Shown: one piece after another, positions 7,424 to 15,789 of the stretch
How the letters are laid out: each line of letters starts with the position of its first letter
How positions within the stretch are numbered: the stretch's first letter is position 1
IMG/VR virus record: IMGVR_UViG_3300013004_000127
Coordinates: 1 to 30,776 of that record
Length of the DNA: 30,776 nt
Strand: one strand, 5' to 3'
Source of the DNA: a virus
The notes under the pieces: generated by a model
Seen by the model: the letters and a program-made list of their open reading frames with translations, nothing else
Told to the model about the DNA's origin: nothing
Databases searched by the model: none
Position numbers and translations under genes: made by a program

Positions 7424-9484
7424 ATGGCTAACTTTTTAAATGAGATAAAGGACAATTTAAGCAGCGTAGCTGATCCGAATCAGATTTTTAATAAAGGAAT
7501 CGATAGAGGAAGAACTACTTTCTTAAAAGGACTTAAAACAACCTCCTCTGGTCAAAAAGAGGATCCAACGTATACTGGGTTTAGAATTATGTTTGATATG
7601 GGTTACGGTGGTTTGGTTGACCCTGAATCTTATTTACCAATTAGTCCTCTTTTCTCTGAGGGAAGTAGTCAAATAGTTGGTCCAGTAAAAGGAATGAAAA
7701 CACCGGAGCCAATTCCTAGGGACTTTTTTAATCTGTCCCAAAATAAAATTAGAAATTTTCCTAACTACACAGCAGATATGCAATACATGACTGCTGAAGC
7801 ATATTTAAGGGAAAGAAGAAGTTTAGAGGAGAATGGATTAGGAGGAACAACAAGAGATGCTTCTGGAAGGGTTATACCTTTAGATGCTAATAACTTTAGT
7901 GGCTCTGGAGTATCCCACAGAGCAGATGCTTTGGCTGGATTTAGAAATTTATTGTTTAGCATAAACGAAAAAAGTCCATGGTTCATTAAAAGCATTGATG
8001 GATTAGACGGAGTGCTAAAAAATCTGATTCCTAGACAGATAGGCCAGGGTGGATCATATAGAGAACAAAGATCTGGAGTTCTAACATTTAACTGTATGGA
8101 TTCAATAGATCTAAGGGTTAACGCCATGGCGGATTTATACAGAAAGGCCACATATGATTATCAATATCAAAGAGAAACCCTTCCATCTAACCTGAGAAAA
8201 TTCAGAATGTGGATTATTGTCACAGAAATAAGACAAGTTGATCTTCAAAGAAATCTTGCTGATGTTTTAAATCCTTTTAACCTTCCGGGGGTAAGAGGAA
8301 TAGCAGAAACAATCAGAGATATTGGACAAGGAACAGGACTACTCGATGGTGGAGCTAATCAATCTAAAAATCCCGGAAAAGATTTGGAATCTTTTGTTAA
8401 GTCGTTTGAAAAACTTACCCCCTATATTTTAATGTACCAATTAGATCTTTGTGAGTTTAATTTCGATGAATCATATCCTTTTACATCTTTAAACAATGCT
8501 GAAAATAGAAATGCAGTAGAAAACAAATTCAAGGTACATGTAGGAAATATAAGAGAGTATAAACTTCAGTATAACATCCTTTCTGATCTATTGAAAAATG
8601 AATCCTCTTTTGCCCCTATATTAGTTCAAGATAGCTGGAACATGGCAGGTTCAAAGATTCTGTTAAAGGGTGTCAATTTAAACAACAACACAAATCTTTT
8701 CAGAAAACTTGCTAACAACTTTATTAATAACTCTGTTGCTTCTGTTGTTCAACAGCAGGTTTCTCCGATAGTAACCCAACAGATTTTAGGTAATGCATAC
8801 GGATTTAATGTCGCAGATGCTGTTAGATCCCTAAATTCTGTCCAAGATCTAGTTACTGGAATAAAAACGATAAAATCTCCTTTCCAAGACAATAAACCTC
8901 AATCCAAAGGATTTGGCGGGCCAACTGAAAGAAATTATCCAGGAATTAAAGAAGATGTTTATCCCGGGGTTCCTGCTCCCGCTCCATCAAATTTAGGAAA
9001 CCAATATCCTACCCCTTCACAAGGTGCGGGATTAGGAAATAGCGACGTGTATCCAAGTAGTCCAGGAAGTGATTTAGGATTACCATCCAGGATGTATGAG
9101 ACTATTAAACAGGATGAATATCGTAGTGTTGGCGGAGATCTTGACAATAAAGATTTGGGTGTTCCTGATAGGACTTATCCCACAATTTCTGACGATACTT
9201 ACAAAAACAGCCCAGGTTCTGATCTAGGACTTCCTAAGAGGGTTTACGGAACAATAAAGGAAGATAGCTATACTGAAGTACCTGGAAAAGATCTAGGAGC
9301 TCCTGATAGAACATATCCAATAACTACAGGAGATGCTTACGAGAATAATCCAGGAAAAGATCTTGGACTTCCTGATAGAACATATCCAGTAAACAAAGAT
9401 GATGTTTATGGAAATATCCCAGGATCAGACCTAGGTGTTCCTAAAAGAACGTATCCGACTATAGACGAAAACGTCTATAAATAA
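7424..9484 (+). CDS. Tail/baseplate protein with a C-terminal 23-residue repeat tail
   Basis: This 686-residue protein has two parts. Residues 1-495 are a folded region with strands and helices: the Arg-Lys-Phe-Arg-Met-Trp-Ile-Ile-Val-Thr-Glu-Ile-Arg segment around residues 258-272, and a later LTPYILMYQLDLCEFNFDES, which resemble tail-tube-like or hub-associated phage proteins. Residues about 500-541 are Pro/Gly-rich. Residues 541-682 are six tandem units built on PG-x-DLG-(L/V/A)-P-x-R-x-Y followed by an acidic (D/E)-x-Y. The repeated part has conserved Tyr, Pro and Asp-Leu-Gly, which could form a flexible or fibrous extension, or several copies of a binding peptide for a partner. It lies between the hub and spike genes, so a hub-associated role is likely. 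Confidence 0.75.
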   Translation: MANFLNEIKDNLSSVADPNQIFNKGIDRGRTTFLKGLKTTSSGQKEDPTYTGFRIMFDMGYGGLVDPESYLPISPLFSEGSSQIVGPVKGMKTPEPIPRDFFNLSQNKIRNFPNYTADMQYMTAEAYLRERRSLEENGLGGTTRDASGRVIPLDANNFSGSGVSHRADALAGFRNLLFSINEKSPWFIKSIDGLDGVLKNLIPRQIGQGGSYREQRSGVLTFNCMDSIDLRVNAMADLYRKATYDYQYQRETLPSNLRKFRMWIIVTEIRQVDLQRNLADVLNPFNLPGVRGIAETIRDIGQGTGLLDGGANQSKNPGKDLESFVKSFEKLTPYILMYQLDLCEFNFDESYPFTSLNNAENRNAVENKFKVHVGNIREYKLQYNILSDLLKNESSFAPILVQDSWNMAGSKILLKGVNLNNNTNLFRKLANNFINNSVASVVQQQVSPIVTQQILGNAYGFNVADAVRSLNSVQDLVTGIKTIKSPFQDNKPQSKGFGGPTERNYPGIKEDVYPGVPAPAPSNLGNQYPTPSQGAGLGNSDVYPSSPGSDLGLPSRMYETIKQDEYRSVGGDLDNKDLGVPDRTYPTISDDTYKNSPGSDLGLPKRVYGTIKEDSYTEVPGKDLGAPDRTYPITTGDAYENNPGKDLGLPDRTYPVNKDDVYGNIPGSDLGVPKRTYPTIDENVYK
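9044..9469 (+). repeat. Six in-frame tandem repeats (69 bp, one of 81 bp)
   Basis: The units are 9044-9112, 9113-9193 (12 bp longer), 9194-9262, 9263-9331, 9332-9400 and 9401-9469, followed by a partial unit (Asn-Val-Tyr-Lys) and the stop. Each encodes D-x-Y, then PG-(S/K)-DLG-x-P-(D/K/S)-R-x-Y and a short acidic end. The protein is better conserved than the DNA, with many synonymous changes between units, so selection acts on the peptide and the duplication is not very recent. Confidence 0.9.
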
Positions 9485-9499
9485 GGCATTTTAAATTCG

Positions 9500-9517
9500 G
9501 GATACATAAAGTAAAAT
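9500..9517 (+). promoter_or_regulatory. Weaker copy of the late-promoter-like element before the spike gene
   Basis: GGATACATAAAGTAAAAT matches the GAATATATAAA-type element at about 13 of 16 positions and sits 7 nt before the ATG at 9525. Flanking inverted repeats (ATTTTA 9488-9493 with TAAAAT 9512-9517, and GGCAT 9485-9489 with ATGCC 9525-9529) could fold over the start codon. Function is uncertain. Confidence 0.3.
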
Positions 9518-9524
9518 CCGAGCT

Positions 9525-10310
9525 ATGCCTTTAGATAATTTACAAGAATCTAATATAGAAAGATCCCAACATTTTCTTGGTGTTATAATTGACAATAAAG
9601 ATCCAGAATTTCGTGCTAGATGCAAGGTTAGAGTTTTTGGTGTATATGACGATATAGCAGACGAGAACCTTCCTTGGGCTTTCCAGAGATTTGATATTTC
9701 ATTCGGAGATAGCGGAGGATCAGGTAGAGTTAGTATTCCTAAAGTGGGCGGAATAGTTCATGTTCAATTTAATAACGGAAATTATTATGCTCCGGAATAC
9801 AAAGCAGTCCAGGAATTATCCACAGATCTTATTAATGAAATAAAAACATCTTACGAAGGTGCTCATTCCTTGATCTATGATGGAATAGAGAAGTTAAAAA
9901 TATACTATACTGTAGCTAAAGGACTTGTTATAGATTTAAAGGAATCTACAATCATAATATCTAATGATAACTCCATAACAGTTACCCATGCAGGTCAGAC
10001 TGCAACTTTAGAATTTAGAGGGGGAAAAATCACAGAGTATGCAAATTCTGAAATAGAAAGCACAGCAGTAACTAGAATTAAGCAGAGCAGTAACGAAGTT
10101 TGGGCTGATGGCAAAGTTACAAAAATTGGACACGTTCCAGTCTATTCTGCAGTTCTTGCTGAGCCTCTCTGGATGTTTTTGAAGCAGCTTGCAGCAGCAG
10201 TAGATGCTAAGGTTCCTTCCTGTCCAGGATGTATGACAACATTAGCAGAAAGTTATGAACAATTATCAACATCAAGTGTCATCAAGCTAACAAAGGAGAA
10301 TGGACAATAA
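9525..10310 (+). CDS. Baseplate central spike protein with gp5/gpV-like OB fold
   Basis: This 261-residue protein begins with an OB fold at residues 15-92: HFLGVIIDNKDPEFRARCKV, then a Val-Phe-Gly-Val strand, the PW-x-F motif (LPWAFQRF) and VGGIVHVQFNNGNYYAPEY. This is the classic order of the gp5 N-terminal/gpV domain that sits on the hub. Residues 115-195 alternate short polar and hydrophobic stretches (IYYTVAKGLVIDLKESTIII, then SITVTHAG), as in the triple-stranded beta-helix of spikes. There is no T4-type lysozyme domain. The C-terminus is helical with a Cys-Pro-Gly-Cys (residues near 233-236) that may bind metal. The stop overlaps the next ATG by 11 nt. The spike assignment is confident; the beta-helix is an inference. 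Confidence 0.8.
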   Translation: MPLDNLQESNIERSQHFLGVIIDNKDPEFRARCKVRVFGVYDDIADENLPWAFQRFDISFGDSGGSGRVSIPKVGGIVHVQFNNGNYYAPEYKAVQELSTDLINEIKTSYEGAHSLIYDGIEKLKIYYTVAKGLVIDLKESTIIISNDNSITVTHAGQTATLEFRGGKITEYANSEIESTAVTRIKQSSNEVWADGKVTKIGHVPVYSAVLAEPLWMFLKQLAAAVDAKVPSCPGCMTTLAESYEQLSTSSVIKLTKENGQ

Positions 10311-13300
10311 TTTAGAAAAAATACAATTACTCGTTGATAGTTTAAATCGAGGTGAAATAACTCCAGAAGAACTTGCTTCTAAAATAAACCCTGGGCAAGA
10401 TCCTTTACCCAGCGATGATGAAATCATAGCCATCGGGGAAGAAATTAATAAATCTTTAGAGCCAGAGCCATTAATCCTTAATGATAATGAGATCAACGAT
10501 TTTCTTTGTCAGTACGAGGGCGAAGAATTGGGAAATAGAATTCTTTGGGGATGCTTGGATAAATTAGGGCTAACCAGAGATATTAATGATGCTCCTGATT
10601 TTTCAAGTAATGATTCTTTTGATTCTTTTTTTGAGAAGAAAAATCTAAGCGATAGATTACAAAGAGCGAAAGAGATGTTATCTGACAATCTTGATCTGGA
10701 TGTGGTAGGAATTAAATTTAAAAAAGCTAATCTAAAAATTAGAAATTTTAAAATCGCTGGATTTAGCCTTCCTTTAAATATTATAACACACCTAGGTAAA
10801 CCTCTTTTCTTTCATATTGCACCTCCTAAGCTTTCCTTAGCTAAAATTCTTGAAATACTAAAGATTAGAGCTAAGAGCAAAAAAACTAAAGATTGCGAAA
10901 AGAAGCTACAGAAAACCATGATAGATGAGGATGAACTCATCAAAGATCTAGAAGACTTATTGGACCAAGAAAAAGATTATAACGACTTAGGAGAAATTGT
11001 AGAAGATCTTTTTTGTGAGCCGGAAATACCAATTAATCCGGAGACTGGAGATCCTCTTTTTACAAAAAATGATTTAAATAAATTCTTAAAAGAAATTTGT
11101 GAGCCTGATCCTGAACCAGATCCAATAGAAAATTTAGAAACCCCTTCTATAGAAGACATCTCGGATCAAATAAACTCTTGTTTAAAACAGACCAAGTCTA
11201 TTTTTAATGATATTAGAGAAAAGAATGAACAAAAATCTAGATTACAAAAAGCGGAAAAAGAATTAGAAGAAATATTATTCCATTATAAAATAGTAAAAAA
11301 TTATTATAATGGACTTTACGATCAATTTCAGAAGAAGCAAGCAGCAGGAAAGAAAGGAAACCCTCTGCTGTTAACTGCTCCTCTAGTAATGAATTCTGCT
11401 GCTGCTAATAATTTCATGGATGCTTTAAAATCGTTCTCGTCTAGATTTAAAGAATCTAAAAGGAACGAGATAGCTTTATTGTCTGGTTATGTAGGTGTTT
11501 CTTTTTCCTTACAATTTCCCCATGGGTTAGGAAAAGATGTTCCGTATGAGCAGGTAAAAATGGACATTAAAAACGATTTGTTATCCCAGGATTATCAGAA
11601 AGTTGATATTACTAAACTGCAATTAGGAATGGAATTTTCTAAAAGCGGAGTTTTATCCGGGGAGGATACAAAATTTCTTAAAGACTTTAAAAGCTTTATT
11701 ATAGTAAAGGATGAAAATCCCAAAAATGATAAGGACTATTTTAATTTTGTCGGCGATATAGAAAACACAACAAAACCAAAATCTCAAATATTAGAAGAGA
11801 TTGATAAGGACCATGGGTTTTTATATTCCAATCTAATAGAGATTTCAGCTAGTCCATGGCTTTTCTTTACCAAAGAGGAAAGAGGTGATAATGACGCAAG
11901 AAAATCTTCGGACATAAAACCAGCAAATACTGATAACGAAGGAAATCCTAATAAAGAATTTGAATCATTCTGGCAGGATTATAAAACCTCTTGGGACAAG
12001 AAGTACAATACAAAGAAAGAAGAAATAGAGAAAAAAATCACAGAGATAAAAAAGATCTCTGATGTTTTTGTTGAGAGACTGGCTGATTACTATTTCACTG
12101 TAAATTTAAGTTCTTCTGCCAATAATCTTGCTATGCTTAAAGATGCTTCCGAAGGGATATCTGTGAGGGTTACTTCAATAGAAAACTCCTTACTTGATAT
12201 TGCGGAAAAGATTACTAAATTGGACCAAGAAAATTCTGCAGATTCCCTCCAATCAAAAGCCGGAGCAGTATCTTGTGCAAATCCACCTCAGAAAGCTCCT
12301 TGTCCTAGTGATTGCTGTGGACAGGCAGGACAGAGCATTAATATAAGTAAAACCTGTACGTTCCCAGGATCTCCTGACTGTCCCAATCTATTTACTGTTT
12401 GTTATTGGAAAGAATTTTGTAAGAATCTAAATAAAGTTGGACTTCTACCACTTCCTGCTGGATTACCTCCAATAGAAAATCCTGCTGGATTTTTACCAGA
12501 TCTAGGATTAAAATATTGGCCAGTCGGGTATTTACCTCCCTCTTTTATTCCTCTTCCACCTCCGATAGTTAATCCACTCGATGGTCTTCCTTTTATCAGA
12601 ATTCCTATGCCTATGGTATGGACAAAGGTTGATCCGATAGTTATCCCGATAGGAATAGGGGTAATTGTTATCTTTATTCCATTTATTGGGGGTTTCATGC
12701 CTAGTCCTCTAGTTTATTTTCATGACTTTTTAACGGGGAATAATATTTTTCTTTTGGGAATGAGAGGATTTAGATTCATCCCTAGAAAATCCGATCCTAT
12801 TGCAAGGGATCCTCTAGAAAATTACAAGAAGATGCTTTCTAGGGGAATTCCTAATTTTCTTTTTCCTTTCTCTAATTTAGGAAAAGACGATGTTGATTCC
12901 CCAAATAGAATTATTAAAGAGATAAAAGACAATCTGGATAAGAGACTTGCTAATTATAAAAAACCTCCTAACATGGAGAAAATTAGAAAGGTACAAGATA
13001 AGATTACAAAAAAGAAAGAGGAGGCTAATGCAAAAATTCTGGAGAAAAAAAGAAGAGCTGCATTAGATGGAGGAGATGTTAAAAAAGAAAAAGAAGAACT
13101 TGAGAAATATTTAAAATCTATAGATAAGGAAAAATTAGAAGCCGTTAAAGAATGTATTGGAGAATATCTTACTGGAGCAGTGGATCTTCCTGATATTCCT
13201 TTTCCAAAAAAATCAAAAAATCTAATAGCTGAAATTCCGTCTTCTATAAAAAGTTTACAGGATATTGCTAACAAGAAAAAGCTAGGAGTTATTCCTGCTG

Positions 13301-14628
13301 TTACTCCAATCCTGAAAAAAATAAATTTACACTCAAATATATTAAGATCGATTGATAATGTTAAATTCCCTGTTTCCAGCGAATTGAGTGATATTAATAA
13401 AGGACTTTCAAAAGATTCTAAAATTGTTGCAAAATTTGATACCAAATTAAAGGACATATCAAAAGATCCTGAATCCATGAAGAAAATATCAAATCTTATT
13501 TCCAGCGGGGTAAAAGATGCTTTTAATGGTAAAAACTCCCCTGTATCAAGTAAAGGCCTTTCTTCATTTAAAGCTAATATAAATCCAGCTCCTAGGATAG
13601 CAGGAGCAGGGGTTCCCCTTCCTAGTTCATTAGAGGAAATTCCAAACCCAATAGTACAGTCATTAAAGAACTACGTGTCTAGCAACATAGCTGTTAAGCC
13701 AGATCAATTAGATGATGCAATCAAAAATTTATCGATTGGAGAGAATAAGGTTCTGAGACAGAAGGACATTAAAATGCTTACAAAAAATGTTTTAAATAAA
13801 ACTCTTTCTGGATTTCCGGGAGTTGATCTGAAAAATTTTGTAATTCCAGATCCTGCTAGTATGACAAGTATGACTAAAGCATTTTCAAATCTTGCTTCTT
13901 CCCTGGATCTGCCTAAGATTCCCCCTAAAAAAAGTGCTTTACCTTCCGCTCCTTTATTACCCGGGGGAATACCTCAAATAATTATACCAGGAAAAGCTAT
14001 TGGTAAATTTTTAGTTAATGGATTGATGTCAAACTTAGATCCATCGACCTTTAACAATTTATTACCAGGAGGACTTGAAAATTTTGAATCATTGACAGAA
14101 AACGATTTAAAAGCGGTTTCTGATAACTTAATTAAAAATTTCACGGGGAAAGCTAAAATACCTGTGATTGAAAATCTTCCAAAGATTCCAATCCCGTCTA
14201 GATCTCAGGATTACATAGAATTCACAATGAATTTTTTACCGACTCATCCTATTTCTGATATAGCATTTACTGCTCTTTGGACAAAATTTAAAACCCCACC
14301 AAGAATACCTATCCCTAGCGGATTCTTAGCAGAATACCTAAAAGTTCAGGATGCAATATTTTCTAAAATCCCATGGCCAGTAATAGTTGTGCTGGGAAGA
14401 AATGTTGTTAATCTTTTAAATCCCCTCTGGAACAAAGAGGATATTCCCCGTTGGGATCGGATGTCTCTAAGAAATCCTTTTTATGTTATTTTCTTAGACG
14501 AATTCTTAAGATCTGCTACGGATATATCAGGAGGATTTAAATTCTTTGCCGGTTCAGGAAAATTATTTTATCCTTTGCCAGATTCTGAAATTAATTTGGG
14601 GTTTGGTACTAAAATATCCATAAGTTAA
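10300..14628 (+). CDS. Giant virion protein (1442 aa) with Cys-rich, Pro-rich and hydrophobic centre
   Basis: I do not recognise the family. Residues 1-340 are acidic and helical with Pro-Glu-rich stretches. Residues 300-345 and about 565-600 are charged coils. Residues about 657-710 hold eight Cys (including CPSDCCG, SPDCPN, YWKEFC). Residues about 715-775 are Pro/Leu/Gly-rich, followed by a strongly hydrophobic run near 776-807 (VIPIGIGVIVIFIPFIGGF). Residues about 885-960 are a Lys/Glu coiled coil. The C-terminal 200 residues again mix Pro and hydrophobics. A length over 1400 with coils and a membrane-like segment would suit a tape measure or an injected/membrane-contact protein, but its place directly after the spike gene also suits a baseplate component. 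ATG 10300 overlaps the spike gene; the purine run AAAGGAG ends only one base before it, too close for normal Shine-Dalgarno use. Confidence 0.8.
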   Translation: MDNNLEKIQLLVDSLNRGEITPEELASKINPGQDPLPSDDEIIAIGEEINKSLEPEPLILNDNEINDFLCQYEGEELGNRILWGCLDKLGLTRDINDAPDFSSNDSFDSFFEKKNLSDRLQRAKEMLSDNLDLDVVGIKFKKANLKIRNFKIAGFSLPLNIITHLGKPLFFHIAPPKLSLAKILEILKIRAKSKKTKDCEKKLQKTMIDEDELIKDLEDLLDQEKDYNDLGEIVEDLFCEPEIPINPETGDPLFTKNDLNKFLKEICEPDPEPDPIENLETPSIEDISDQINSCLKQTKSIFNDIREKNEQKSRLQKAEKELEEILFHYKIVKNYYNGLYDQFQKKQAAGKKGNPLLLTAPLVMNSAAANNFMDALKSFSSRFKESKRNEIALLSGYVGVSFSLQFPHGLGKDVPYEQVKMDIKNDLLSQDYQKVDITKLQLGMEFSKSGVLSGEDTKFLKDFKSFIIVKDENPKNDKDYFNFVGDIENTTKPKSQILEEIDKDHGFLYSNLIEISASPWLFFTKEERGDNDARKSSDIKPANTDNEGNPNKEFESFWQDYKTSWDKKYNTKKEEIEKKITEIKKISDVFVERLADYYFTVNLSSSANNLAMLKDASEGISVRVTSIENSLLDIAEKITKLDQENSADSLQSKAGAVSCANPPQKAPCPSDCCGQAGQSINISKTCTFPGSPDCPNLFTVCYWKEFCKNLNKVGLLPLPAGLPPIENPAGFLPDLGLKYWPVGYLPPSFIPLPPPIVNPLDGLPFIRIPMPMVWTKVDPIVIPIGIGVIVIFIPFIGGFMPSPLVYFHDFLTGNNIFLLGMRGFRFIPRKSDPIARDPLENYKKMLSRGIPNFLFPFSNLGKDDVDSPNRIIKEIKDNLDKRLANYKKPPNMEKIRKVQDKITKKKEEANAKILEKKRRAALDGGDVKKEKEELEKYLKSIDKEKLEAVKECIGEYLTGAVDLPDIPFPKKSKNLIAEIPSSIKSLQDIANKKKLGVIPAVTPILKKINLHSNILRSIDNVKFPVSSELSDINKGLSKDSKIVAKFDTKLKDISKDPESMKKISNLISSGVKDAFNGKNSPVSSKGLSSFKANINPAPRIAGAGVPLPSSLEEIPNPIVQSLKNYVSSNIAVKPDQLDDAIKNLSIGENKVLRQKDIKMLTKNVLNKTLSGFPGVDLKNFVIPDPASMTSMTKAFSNLASSLDLPKIPPKKSALPSAPLLPGGIPQIIIPGKAIGKFLVNGLMSNLDPSTFNNLLPGGLENFESLTENDLKAVSDNLIKNFTGKAKIPVIENLPKIPIPSRSQDYIEFTMNFLPTHPISDIAFTALWTKFKTPPRIPIPSGFLAEYLKVQDAIFSKIPWPVIVVLGRNVVNLLNPLWNKEDIPRWDRMSLRNPFYVIFLDEFLRSATDISGGFKFFAGSGKLFYPLPDSEINLGFGTKISIS

Positions 14629-14651
14629 AACTCATTTTTAAAATAAAAAAA

Positions 14652-14677
14652 ATGGCTAAAAAAAATGGCTAAAAAAA
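14652..14677 (+). repeat. 13-bp direct duplication of the start region (ATGGCTAAAAAAA twice)
   Basis: ATGGCTAAAAAAA occurs at 14652-14664 and again at 14665-14677. The first ATG opens a six-codon frame (MAKKNG) that stops at 14670-14672, inside the main gene's second codons. The second ATG starts the S1-domain protein (MAKKRH). The two starts are out of frame by 13 nt. The first copy may be a remnant of replication slippage or a minimal upstream frame. Confidence 0.8.
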
Positions 14678-15789
14678 GACACTACACAAGGGATGAGTAT
14701 TCTCCCGAAGACAGAGCTCTCATGGACGAGCTTTATGAAGGACATTACCAGAAGAATTTTGCTTCTAAATCGATAGAAATGACAAGTAAGGAACTTGAAG
14801 AAAACCAAGTTCTTAGAGTCAGAATATCGACCATAACAGGGAATCGAGCTATGGGAGAGACCAGTGTTGGTCAATCCGTTTCGATTGACCTTACTAAGGA
14901 AGAGAAAGCTATAAAAAGATTAGGATTTCCACCTATTGAGGTTACACTTGGTTGTGAACTTGATGTGGTAGTTTTTTCTGACAAGAGCGGATCCTATAAC
15001 GGATCATTAGCTGCTGGCTATGAAAATGCTCTTAAATCAGATTTACTAAAATCTATTAAGGACGAAGCTGCTGCGTATGCCTGCAGAATTGAATCTACCT
15101 GTCCTGGAGGATTTATGGTAAACCTTTCTGGAATTAAGTGTTTCCTTCCTGGCTCTCTTGCCGCTGCAAACAGAATTATAGATTTTCAATCGTTCGTGGG
15201 TAAAACCATTAACGTGATGATCGAAACGTATGACGAAAGAAGAGATATTTTCGTTGTTTCCTTCAAGAAATACCTAAAGCATATCATCGATAGAAAAGTT
15301 GAAGAACTTTCTCTAACCCATGAATATACAGGAACTGTTACAGGAACATCTACTGCAGGAGTGTTTGTCGAGTGGGACGAGTACTACACTGGATTAATTC
15401 CTGCTGAAGAATTCGAATCTGCTGGAAAAAGCATGGGCATAGATCCAGGTGGATCAGTTTCTTTCTATGTTTCTGATTTTAGAAATCCTACCCGAATCGT
15501 TCTGAGATTAACCGCTCCAGAAGGGAAAGATAGAGACCTTCAGGAATTAAAAGACGTTTCTTTATCGGAAGACAGAGAAAATAAAATATATAGAGGTGCA
15601 GTGTCTAAAGTTAAGAATTTTGGGCTTTTTGTTAAGCTCGAAAATAACATCGTTGGACTTGTAGAAAAGGACTGGTTAGCTAGGAATCCTAAGGAGTATG
15701 AGGTTGGATCTGAAATCAACTGTACGATTATGGAAGTCGAGCTACAGAGTTCTAAACTCTATCTAAAAGAAAAAATTGAAAATACTTGA
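14665..15789 (+). CDS. Multi-S1-domain RNA-binding protein (ribosomal protein S1-like)
   Basis: This 374-residue protein has at least three S1-type OB domains: residues 137-201 (YACRIESTCPGGFMVNL, then CFLPGSLA), 219-283 (HEYTGTVTGTSTAGVFVEW, then YYTGLIPAEEF) and 307-369 (KIYRGAVSKVKNFGLFVKL, then IVGLVEKDWL). Each shows the family order Gly-x-Val, Gly-(V/L)-F-V and a Gly-Leu-(I/V) strand; the last two are the most typical. Residues 47-115 may be a fourth, divergent domain. S1 domains bind single-stranded RNA; cellular S1 delivers mRNA to the 30S subunit. The N-terminus is basic. Its placement between virion genes is unusual, and it could be a translation factor made late, or an RNA-binding component. 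The second copy of the duplicated ATG is taken as start because it gives the full frame. Confidence 0.85.
   Translation: MAKKRHYTRDEYSPEDRALMDELYEGHYQKNFASKSIEMTSKELEENQVLRVRISTITGNRAMGETSVGQSVSIDLTKEEKAIKRLGFPPIEVTLGCELDVVVFSDKSGSYNGSLAAGYENALKSDLLKSIKDEAAAYACRIESTCPGGFMVNLSGIKCFLPGSLAAANRIIDFQSFVGKTINVMIETYDERRDIFVVSFKKYLKHIIDRKVEELSLTHEYTGTVTGTSTAGVFVEWDEYYTGLIPAEEFESAGKSMGIDPGGSVSFYVSDFRNPTRIVLRLTAPEGKDRDLQELKDVSLSEDRENKIYRGAVSKVKNFGLFVKLENNIVGLVEKDWLARNPKEYEVGSEINCTIMEVELQSSKLYLKEKIENT

Noticed and set aside
7765-8151. Minus-strand open frame of 128 codons
   Set aside because: It is a shadow of the 686-residue structural gene, without its own start context or neighbours.
10292-10298. 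AAAGGAG as a Shine-Dalgarno sequence for the 1442-residue protein
   Set aside because: Only one base separates it from the ATG, too short for normal pairing.
12954-13478. Minus-strand open frame of 174 codons
   Set aside because: It is opposite the Lys/Glu coiled-coil part of the 1442-residue protein; its Ser/Phe-rich sequence is the expected reverse reading of such codons.
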